Shown piece after piece: positions 1 through 5,939 of a DNA stretch of 8,478 nucleotides. The position numbers and the translations under genes were made by a program. Location of the stretch: positions 1 to 8,478 of the forward strand of contig CAZEDU010000166.1 in NCBI GenBank assembly GCA_964511185.1. The letters are read 5' to 3'. Within the stretch, counting starts at the first letter, position 1, and every line of letters begins with the position of its first letter. Below the pieces are notes generated by a model. The model was not told the DNA's origin, did no database searches, and saw only the letters and a program-made list of their open reading frames with translations. This DNA is from CAZEDU01 sp964511185 (GTDB lineage Bacteria > Myxococcota > Myxococcia > Myxococcales > Myxococcaceae).

Positions 1-165
1 CTGGGCACGCGCATCTTCCTGAACCGCTGGCTCGGCGTCCGCTTGGAGCTGCGCGACCTCATCTATTCGGAGCGGACGGTCGCCAACACCGACTCGCTGC
101 GCAACCAGCTGTTCATCGAGGCCGGCTTCTCCATGTTCTTCCCCACCACCTTTAGCGAGGGCTAA
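1..165 (+). CDS. Outer-membrane beta-barrel protein, C-terminal fragment (GltA/GltB-like candidate)
   Basis: Only the last 54 residues and the TAA stop lie in the window; the gene starts upstream. The fragment alternates polar and hydrophobic/aromatic residues as amphipathic beta strands do (RIFLNRWLGVRLELRDLIY, then QLFIEAGFSMFFP), with a charged turn (SERTVANTDSLRN) between two strands. This fits the end of a small porin-like barrel inserted in the outer membrane, of the type found in Myxococcota (outer membrane beta-barrel domain, OMP_myx-like). It lies 3 bp upstream of an exported TPR protein, so the two are almost certainly cotranscribed and may work together. In Myxococcus, barrels GltA and GltB act with periplasmic TPR protein GltC in the gliding machinery. 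The assignment to that family is an inference from the fragment and the neighbour. The barrel character is fairly secure, the specific role is not. Confidence 0.7.
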   Translation: MGTRIFLNRWLGVRLELRDLIYSERTVANTDSLRNQLFIEAGFSMFFPTTFSEG

Positions 166-168
166 CCG

Positions 169-2109
169 ATGCCTCGTCTGATCCGTCTGTTGGCGCTGGC
201 CACCGCGCTCGCCGTCGCGCTCCCGTACGTGCCCGCGTACGCGCAGTCGTTCGAGGGGCTCGACCTGGGCGGCCGCCGCAAGCGCTCGAGCAGCAAGAAG
301 AAGCAGCCGCCCAAGCCTTCGAAGAAGGAGAAGGCGAAAGACGACGACACTCAGGCCGAAGAGATGCCGGCGCCGCTCCCCGCGGGCGGGCTGGATTTGA
401 GCGCTCCGGCGGCCGCCGAGAAGCCCGCCGCGGCCGAGACCGCGCCCGCCGCCAGCGACGGCAAGCCGAAGAAGGCCGCGCCGACCATGACCTTCGAGGC
501 GGTCGACGTGAGCGGCAAGTCGGGTGAGCGGCAGCGGCTGGACGTGGCGCTGCGCGAGTTCAAGGACGAGCGGTACGAGAGCGCGGCGCTGTCGGCGTAC
601 GAGATGATGGGCGACCCGAAGCTGGCCGCGCTCCACCTGGAAGCGCAGTACCTGCTCGCCAAGTCGCTCTACCGCATGGGCATGTACCACTCGTCGCTCG
701 GCGAGTTCTCGAAGATCCTCGACAAGGGGCCGAGCACCAAGTTCTTCAAGACCAGCCTGGAGTGGCTCTTCTTCATCAGCCACAAGACGACGAACGAGAC
801 GGTGATCCTCGACGAGATCGCCAAGTACTCGAACTTCGAGTTCCCCGACCGGTTCAAGACCGAGTTCCACTACCTGCTCGCGCGCTACCACCTGGTGCGC
901 GGCAAGGCGCTCGACGAGGTCGAGCAGACCGGCGAGGCGAACAAGAGCTTCGCGGAGGTGCGGCGGCTCGCGCTGCTCGTGCCGAAGGCGGACCCGTTCT
1001 ATCCGCGCGCGAAGTACTTGGAGGGGCTCGCGTACTTCCGCGACAACAAGCCGGAGCAGGCGCTCGAGTCGATGAAGGAAGTGGTCCGCATGACGCGGCC
1101 GGGCACCAAGGCGGTGCAGGCGAACGCGAAGGCCGCGCAGGAGCTCCGCGAGCTGGCGTTCATGCAGCTGGCGCGCACGCACTACGGCGCGCGGCAGAAC
1201 CGCTACGCCATCGCGTACTACGGCAAGGTCGAGCGCGGGAACACGCAGTGGCTCGAGGCGCTCTTCGAGGCCTCGTGGGCGAACTACCGGATCGGTCAGT
1301 ACGAGCAGGCGCTGGGGAACCTGATCACGCTCTCCTCGCCGTTCTTCCGCGAGGAGTACTTCCCCGAGGCGCTCATCCTGAAAGCGGTGATCTATTACGA
1401 GAACTGCCGCTACCGCGAGGCGCTGAGCATCCTCGAGGACTTCGAGCGCATCTACGGCCCGGTGCAGGAGCAGCTCGAGATGATCCTCCAGCGGCAGGCC
1501 GACTCGAGCGAGTACTACAACATCCTCAGCGACATTCAGAAGAAGAACCGCGGCGATCTGCAGCGGAGCAACACCGACTTGATCCTCGAGCGCGTGCTCA
1601 AGCTGGCGTTGACCGACAAGGACCTCAAGAAGACGAACGACTCGATCCTCGAGCTGGAAGACGAGATCGACGGCCTGGGCAAGCGCAGCGACAACTTCAA
1701 GTACTCGNNNNNNNNNNTCCCGGCGCCGATCGGCAAGGGCGGGGCGCTGATCGAGGGGTTGAAGCTGCAGCGCGAGGGCTTGATCAAGAAGGCCGGCATC
1801 CTGGCCAAGGGCAAGCTGGAGTTCGAGCTCGGCCAGCTCAAGCAGTTCCGCGCCAACGGCCTGCGCATCAAGTTCGAGACCACGTCGAAGGAAAAAGAGT
1901 TCCTCGAGGAGCAGCTCAAGCAGGGCGGGCGCACCGAGATCGTCCGGAAGTACCGCTACAAGGTCGCGGTGGCCGACGACGAGCTCTACTGGCCCTTCGT
2001 GGGCGAGTACTGGCGCGACGAGCTGGGCACGTACCAGTACACGTTGACCAAGGGCTGCATCGACCGCGAGTCGGCCAACCAGAACACGCAGGCCTCCTCG
2101 GGCATGTGA
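169..2109 (+). CDS. Exported periplasmic TPR protein, GltC-like candidate
   Basis: A protein of 646 residues. Residues 1-25 form a signal peptide: PRLIR, a hydrophobic stretch, then AYA before Q26 as a signal peptidase I site. Residues 26-120 are low complexity and probably disordered, with a Lys/Arg-rich stretch (36-57), an Asp/Glu patch and a Pro/Ala stretch. From about 120 to 450 helical pairs of TPR type are visible (for example YLLAKSLYRMGMYHSSLGEF, AKYLEGLAYFRDNKPEQALE, ASWANYRIGQYEQALGNL, ALILKAVIYYENCRYREALS). A charged helical, coiled-coil-like part follows (480-610), then a Trp/Tyr-rich end (ELYWPFVGEYWRDELGTYQY). Ten unknown bases at 1708-1717 replace about four residues; the reading frame is kept. 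The ATG has a good ribosome site (GAGGG at 157-161, 7 bases upstream). The length, secretion, TPR content and barrel gene just upstream match the GltC idea: a periplasmic partner of GltA/GltB barrels. A generic TPR scaffold for another envelope complex remains possible. Confidence 0.8.
   Translation: MPRLIRLLALATALAVALPYVPAYAQSFEGLDLGGRRKRSSSKKKQPPKPSKKEKAKDDDTQAEEMPAPLPAGGLDLSAPAAAEKPAAAETAPAASDGKPKKAAPTMTFEAVDVSGKSGERQRLDVALREFKDERYESAALSAYEMMGDPKLAALHLEAQYLLAKSLYRMGMYHSSLGEFSKILDKGPSTKFFKTSLEWLFFISHKTTNETVILDEIAKYSNFEFPDRFKTEFHYLLARYHLVRGKALDEVEQTGEANKSFAEVRRLALLVPKADPFYPRAKYLEGLAYFRDNKPEQALESMKEVVRMTRPGTKAVQANAKAAQELRELAFMQLARTHYGARQNRYAIAYYGKVERGNTQWLEALFEASWANYRIGQYEQALGNLITLSSPFFREEYFPEALILKAVIYYENCRYREALSILEDFERIYGPVQEQLEMILQRQADSSEYYNILSDIQKKNRGDLQRSNTDLILERVLKLALTDKDLKKTNDSILELEDEIDGLGKRSDNFKYSXXXXPAPIGKGGALIEGLKLQREGLIKKAGILAKGKLEFELGQLKQFRANGLRIKFETTSKEKEFLEEQLKQGGRTEIVRKYRYKVAVADDELYWPFVGEYWRDELGTYQYTLTKGCIDRESANQNTQASSGM
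1708..1717. other. Assembly gap (10 N) inside the TPR gene
   Basis: Ten N replace sequence in the coding region. Codons before the gap end at 1707 and resume with the last two bases of a codon at 1718-1719, so the true missing length must be 1 modulo 3 for the gene to stay intact. Ten fits this, which suggests the stated size is right or off by a multiple of three. The right flank begins with short GC palindromes (GGCGCC, CCGATCGG). Confidence 0.98.
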
Positions 2110-2135
2110 CGAAGGCCGGAGCCGGCTCTCCCACC

Positions 2136-3170
2136 GTGTCGGCAGCGACGAATCCGGTCACCATCGCCTTCGACGTGATGGGGAGCGACCACGGCCCCGA
2201 CGAGGTGGTCCGCGGCGCGGCGCAGCTGTCGCTCGACGCGCCGAACATCCACGTCCTCCTGGTGGGCGACGCGCCCGCCATCGACCGGGCGCTCGCGCAG
2301 GTCCGCTACAACGGGGAGCGGCTGGCGGTGCACCACGCGCCGAGCGTCGTCGAGATGGCCGAGAAGCCAGGGCCCGCGCTCGACGCCAAGCCGAACGCGT
2401 CGATCGCGGTGGCGGCCCGGCTGGTGGCGGATGGGGAAGCGCAGGCGCTGGTCTCCGCCGGCAACACCGGGGCGGGCGTGCTGGCCTGCGCGCGTCACTT
2501 CAAGCTGCTGCCGGGCGTGCGCAGGGCCGCGCTGGCGACCGTGTACCCGACGCAGGCGCTCCACGGCGCGAAGCAGGATCCCTTCTCGCTCATCCTCGAC
2601 GTGGGCGCGACGGTCGAGGCGACGGCGGAGGATCTGGTGAGCTTCGCGGTCATGGGGGCGGCCTACGCGCGCATCATCTCGAGGAACCCGGAGCCCACGG
2701 TGGCGCTCCTGTCGAACGGGACCGAGCCGCTCAAGGGGCCGCCCCGCGTGGTCGAGGCCCACCGGCGGCTGCTCGAGACCCCCGGGCTGAAGTTCATTGG
2801 CAACGTCGAAGGCGTCGACATTCCCAAGGGAACCGCCGACGTGATCGCGTGCGATGGCTTCGTCGGGAACGTGTGCCTGAAGATGCTCGAGGGCGTGCAC
2901 GAGACGGTGCTGGAGCTGGCGCAATACGCGTACAAGAAGAAGATTCTGTGGAGGGCGGGACTGGCGATGCTCTCCTCTGGAATCGACCGCATCAAGCAGG
3001 TCACCGACTGGCAGCAGTACGGCGGCGCGCCGGTGCTGGGGTTCGACAAGCTCTTCATCAAGGCGCACGGGCGGTCGAAGGCGCGGGCCATCTCGAATGC
3101 GGGGAAGGTCGCGGCGAAGGCGGTGGCCAACGGCCTCACTGGCTCCATCGAGCAGGGTCTGGCGCGGTGA
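2136..3170 (+). CDS. plsX: Phosphate acyltransferase PlsX
   Basis: PlsX converts acyl-ACP plus phosphate to acyl-phosphate, the donor used by PlsY to make lysophosphatidic acid; it works at the inner face of the cytoplasmic membrane. From the GTG at 2136 the protein has 344 residues, normal for the family. Family motifs in order: FDVMGSDHGP (12-21; the usual form is DxMGGD), LVSAGNTGAG (106-114), LILDVGATVEA (152-162), LLSNGTEPLKG (191-201), IGNVEGVDIPKG (221-232), CDGFVGNVCLKMLEG (239-253) and GGAPVLGFDKLFIKAHG (296-312). An alternative in-frame GTG at 2106 overlaps the upstream stop codon in a GTGA and would add ten residues; neither start has a strong ribosome site (GGAG at 2118-2121 lies 14 bases from 2136). 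I prefer 2136 because it is nearest to the conserved start of the family. The usual rpmF and fabH neighbours are absent; instead plsX lies between an envelope TPR gene and a HAD phosphatase. Confidence 0.95.
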   Translation: MSAATNPVTIAFDVMGSDHGPDEVVRGAAQLSLDAPNIHVLLVGDAPAIDRALAQVRYNGERLAVHHAPSVVEMAEKPGPALDAKPNASIAVAARLVADGEAQALVSAGNTGAGVLACARHFKLLPGVRRAALATVYPTQALHGAKQDPFSLILDVGATVEATAEDLVSFAVMGAAYARIISRNPEPTVALLSNGTEPLKGPPRVVEAHRRLLETPGLKFIGNVEGVDIPKGTADVIACDGFVGNVCLKMLEGVHETVLELAQYAYKKKILWRAGLAMLSSGIDRIKQVTDWQQYGGAPVLGFDKLFIKAHGRSKARAISNAGKVAAKAVANGLTGSIEQGLAR

Positions 3171-4183
3171 GCGCGGCCGGTTCGACGCCGCGGTGCATCT
3201 ACCGGTGGGATCTCGACAAGACCTACCTACAGACCGAGTTCGACACTTTTCGACAGCTGGTGCGCACCGCGATGCAGAAGGCGCACGAGAAGGTGGCGGT
3301 GCCCGGGGCCGCGGCGTTGATCCGCGAGCTGCGCTCGGCGGGCGACAGCCGGCTGTGCATCATCTCGGGAAGCCCCACCCAGATGCGCGCGGTGCTCGCC
3401 GAGAAGCTCAAGCTCGACGGGATCGCGTTCGACGAGCTGGTGCTCAAGGACAACGTCCGGAACCTGCTGCGCGGCCGCTTCAAGGCGCTGCGCGGGCAGG
3501 TGGGCTACAAGCTGCCGGCGCTGCTCGAGAGCCGCGCCCAGGCGCCGGTCACCGCGACCGAGGTGCTCTTCGGCGACGACGCCGAGGCCGACGCGTTCAT
3601 CTATTCGCTCTACGCGGACATGGTGGCGCGCCGGGTGGACGAGTCGACCGTCGGCAAGGTGATGGACGCGGCCGAGGTCTACCCGGACGACCGCGAGCGG
3701 GTGCTGCGCGCCTGGGAGCGGGTGACGCAGGCGGATCCGGTGACGCGGATCTTCATCCACCTCGACCGGTTGACGCCGCCCGCGTTCTTCAACCGCTACG
3801 GCCCGCGGGTGGTGCCGATCTTCAACTACTTCCAGGCGGCGCTGGTGCTGCTCGCCGACGGGCACTTGACCGCGCCCCAGGTGGTGAAGGTCGCGGTCGA
3901 GATGGTGCAGACGTTCGGCTACAACCTGCTGGCGCTCTCGAACTCGTTTCAGGACCTGGTGCGGCGCGGCCTGCCGCTCGAGCAGGTGGGCGCGGCGCTG
4001 GCGGAGGCGCTCCATGGCCCGAGCGCGCTGATCACCGCCATTCGGCCGGTGCCCGACATCCTGGCGGCCTTCACCAAGCGGGTGGCCGCCCTCGGCGCGC
4101 CCCCGCCGCCCCCGCCGGCCAAGACGGTCGACTACCTGGCCCTGCTCGAGGACGCCAAGCCGCGAAGGCGGCCCAAGGCATGA
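3167..4183 (+). CDS. HAD-superfamily phosphatase-like protein (possibly APP1/DUF2183-like)
   Basis: A protein of 338 residues starting at a GTG that shares four bases with the plsX stop (GTGA), which implies translational coupling; AGGG at 3154-3157 can serve as ribosome site. All four HAD motifs are visible: RWDLDKTYL with nucleophile D15 and D17 (DxDxT); CIISGSP with S67; GYKL with K115; and LFGDDAEADAFIY with D137/D138 and D142. This supports an Mg-dependent phosphohydrolase. The layout, with a late lysine followed by GDDAEADAF.Y, recalls the phosphatidate phosphatase APP1 (DUF2183) catalytic domain. A substrate in phospholipid metabolism would suit the overlap with plsX, but this is inference. 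Residues 150-305 form a helical region I cannot assign, with hydrophobic stretches (IFNYFQAALVLLA, GYNLLALSNSF). A run of six prolines (312-317) and a basic tail (KPRRRPKA) follow. No signal peptide is seen, so it is probably cytoplasmic. The HAD fold is well supported; the substrate is unknown. Confidence 0.85.
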   Translation: MSAAGSTPRCIYRWDLDKTYLQTEFDTFRQLVRTAMQKAHEKVAVPGAAALIRELRSAGDSRLCIISGSPTQMRAVLAEKLKLDGIAFDELVLKDNVRNLLRGRFKALRGQVGYKLPALLESRAQAPVTATEVLFGDDAEADAFIYSLYADMVARRVDESTVGKVMDAAEVYPDDRERVLRAWERVTQADPVTRIFIHLDRLTPPAFFNRYGPRVVPIFNYFQAALVLLADGHLTAPQVVKVAVEMVQTFGYNLLALSNSFQDLVRRGLPLEQVGAALAEALHGPSALITAIRPVPDILAAFTKRVAALGAPPPPPPAKTVDYLALLEDAKPRRRPKA

Positions 4184-4198
4184 CCTGGCCTAGGGCAC

Positions 4199-4226
4199 TT
4201 GGATTGAAGGGCCAAAAAGGTATAGA
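4199..4226 (+). promoter_or_regulatory. Possible sigma-70-type promoter upstream of pcnB
   Basis: The 57-bp spacer is the only AT-containing break in the plus-strand cluster. It holds TTGGAT (4199-4204), 16 bases, then TATAGA (4221-4226), a 3/6 and 4/6 match to the -35 and -10 boxes. A start near 4233 would leave a leader of only about 8 bases, effectively leaderless. Against this, GAGG at 4225-4228 could be a ribosome site 12 bases from the ATG, and both readings cannot be true of the same transcript. The call is weak. Confidence 0.3.
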
Positions 4227-4240
4227 GGCTCCCGCGCTGC

Positions 4241-5698
4241 ATGACGCGTGACTCCACCGCCATACCCCCCGTCGAGCTGCCGGCCGAGCCGCTGGAAGTC
4301 CGCGAGGTCGAAGCCGCTGCGCCGGCCACGAACGGGGCGCCCCCGGCAAGCGCCGAGCTGCCGGTCGAGCTCTTGCGCACGCCGTCGGGGGAGGCGCCGG
4401 AGATCGACCCCGCCCAGCTGGACCCCGACGCGATCAAGGTCGTGCTGCGGCTGCACCAGCACGGCCACCAGGCCTACCTGGTCGGCGGCTGCGTGCGCGA
4501 TCTGCTCCTGGGTCGGCGGCCGAAGGACTTCGACATCGCGACCAGCGCGCACCCCGGCGAGGTCCGGGCCACCTTCCGCAACTGCCGCTTGATCGGCCGC
4601 CGGTTCCGCCTGGCGCACGTGTACTTCAAGGGCGGGAAGATCATCGAGGTCTCGACCTTCCGCGCCAACCCGACCGAGCTCGAGGACGCGCCGCCCGAGC
4701 CGGTCAGTCCCGAGGGGGCCTTGGAGGAAGGCGAGGAGCCGCTCGACACGCCCGAAGAGGATCTGCTCATCACGCAGGACAACGTGTTCGGGACCGCCGA
4801 GCAGGACGCGCGCCGCCGCGACTTCACCATCAACGGGCTGTTCTACGACGTGGCCCAAGGCAAGGTGATCGACTACGTGCGCGGCCGCCGCGACCTGGCG
4901 CTCCGGCAGATCCGCACCATCGGCGATCCGGAGGTGCGCATGCGGGAAGACCCGGTGCGAATCCTCCGGGCGGTCCGGTTCGCCTGCAAGCTGGACCTCG
5001 ACATCGAGTCGCGCACCTATGCGGCGATGGAGGGCGCGGTGGAGGACCTGCCCCGCTGCGCGCCGCCGCGGCTGCTCGAGGAGACCTTCCGGCTCATCCG
5101 CGGAGGGGTCGCCCGGCCCGCGCTCAAGCTGCTGCAGGCGCTGGACGCGCTGAAGCTTCTGCTCCCGGTCATCGACGACCACCTGCGAAAGGGCGGGCCC
5201 GAGGCGGAGGAGGCGTTCTGGCGGTACGCCGCGGCGCTCGACGAGCGGGTGCGGGAGGGCGATCCGCTCGACGACGCGGTGCTGCTCGCGGCGCTCCTCT
5301 TGCCGATCAGCGAGTCGGTCGCCGAGCCGGCCGCGCCTGAAGGTGGCCAGCCGCGCGTCGCGGAGCAGATCGAAGCGTTGCTCGCCGAGCTGGTGCGCAC
5401 CGCGCGGCTTCCGCGGCGAATCGCCGAGCGCTGCCGCATTCTCCTGCTGCTCCAGAAGTACCTGTCGGGCGAGCGCCGGCGGCGGGGACCTCCTTCGGGG
5501 CTCCGCGCGCACCCGTTGTTCCGCGAAGCGCTGGTGCTCTTCGAGATCCAGGTGAACGCGACCGGACAACACCGCGAGGCGCTGGAGACGTGGAAGGCGG
5601 GCGGGGCGCCCGAGCCGCGCGCCGACGCGGAGGGCCCTGGTCGGCGCCGCCGGCGGCGTCGTCGCTCGAAGCGCTCGGGCAGCGGCCCGGCCGCTTAA
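4241..5698 (+). CDS. pcnB: Poly(A) polymerase I (PcnB)
   Basis: This enzyme adds 3' poly(A) tails to RNA and so promotes decay by exoribonucleases. The protein has 485 residues (E. coli PAP I is about 465). The nucleotidyltransferase core begins near residue 62: LVGGCVRDLLLG (80-91), KDFDIATSA with metal-binding D96 and D98, then FRNCRLIGRRFRLAHVYF (112-129), a block typical of PcnB rather than of CCA-adding enzymes. Next come DNVFGTAEQDARRRDFTING (180-199) and MREDPVRILRAVRFA (234-248). The helical C-terminal half ends in a basic tail with a run of arginines (468-475), as in E. coli PAP I, where the basic end helps bind RNA. Two additions stand out: about 60 Pro/Ala/Glu-rich residues before the core and an acidic insert (148-174) between strand and helix of the core. 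The ATG follows a 57-bp spacer. CCA nucleotidyltransferase is the main alternative but the signature block argues against it. Confidence 0.93.
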   Translation: MTRDSTAIPPVELPAEPLEVREVEAAAPATNGAPPASAELPVELLRTPSGEAPEIDPAQLDPDAIKVVLRLHQHGHQAYLVGGCVRDLLLGRRPKDFDIATSAHPGEVRATFRNCRLIGRRFRLAHVYFKGGKIIEVSTFRANPTELEDAPPEPVSPEGALEEGEEPLDTPEEDLLITQDNVFGTAEQDARRRDFTINGLFYDVAQGKVIDYVRGRRDLALRQIRTIGDPEVRMREDPVRILRAVRFACKLDLDIESRTYAAMEGAVEDLPRCAPPRLLEETFRLIRGGVARPALKLLQALDALKLLLPVIDDHLRKGGPEAEEAFWRYAAALDERVREGDPLDDAVLLAALLLPISESVAEPAAPEGGQPRVAEQIEALLAELVRTARLPRRIAERCRILLLLQKYLSGERRRRGPPSGLRAHPLFREALVLFEIQVNATGQHREALETWKAGGAPEPRADAEGPGRRRRRRRRSKRSGSGPAA

Positions 5699-5702
5699 GC
5701 CC

Positions 5703-5915
5703 CTACTCGGTGATCGGCCGCTGATCGAACGCCTTCGTCCCGGCGCTCGGCGCGGCGTCGCCCCGGTAGAGCGGGCAGCCCAAGCAGGTCCAGTTCTCCC
5801 AGCCCCGGGCCAGGACGGTGTCCAGGCAGCGGCCGTAGAACTGGCAGAACACGTCGCGCGGCACTTGGCCGCCGACGCGCACGAGGCCCGAGGCATCTTG
5901 TGGGCAAGGTTCCAC
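5703..5915 (-). CDS. Small cysteine-rich protein of unknown function
   Basis: A protein of about 70 residues, read from GTG at 5915; a TTG at 5921 would add two residues. I do not recognise the family. Counted from the TTG it has five cysteines, C6, C26, C32, C46 and C49, in the pattern CPQ..., FCQFYGRC, then WENWTCLGCPLY, i.e. CX5C and CX2C pairs suited to binding zinc or another metal. Third codon positions are almost all G or C, as in its neighbours, and the cysteine spacing makes sense only in this frame, so I regard it as a real gene. It starts 24 bp after the dinB stop and lies in the same reading frame as dinB, with no ribosome site visible, so it probably depends on the dinB transcript. 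Its stop is 4 bp from that of convergent pcnB. Its role cannot be inferred beyond a possible zinc-ribbon-like fold. Confidence 0.7.
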   Translation of the reverse strand: MEPCPQDASGLVRVGGQVPRDVFCQFYGRCLDTVLARGWENWTCLGCPLYRGDAAPSAGTKAFDQRPITE

Positions 5916-5939
5916 GCGCAATGAACCGCGCGCGCCGCG

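Noticed and set aside
2119..2128. Perfect palindrome GAGCCGGCTC between the TPR gene and plsX
   Set aside because: Ten bases with no loop and no T run; expected by chance in such GC-rich sequence, so not called a terminator or operator.
762..2135. Long open frame in the third plus frame running into plsX, as if PlsX had a 450-residue extension
   Set aside because: The translation is Arg/Ala/Gly-rich shadow of the TPR gene with no domain; high GC removes stop codons. PlsX-like sequence begins only after 2136.
1986..3068. 360-codon antisense open frame over plsX
   Set aside because: Arg/His/Leu-rich composition typical of antisense frames in GC-rich DNA; the plus strand encodes unmistakable PlsX motifs.
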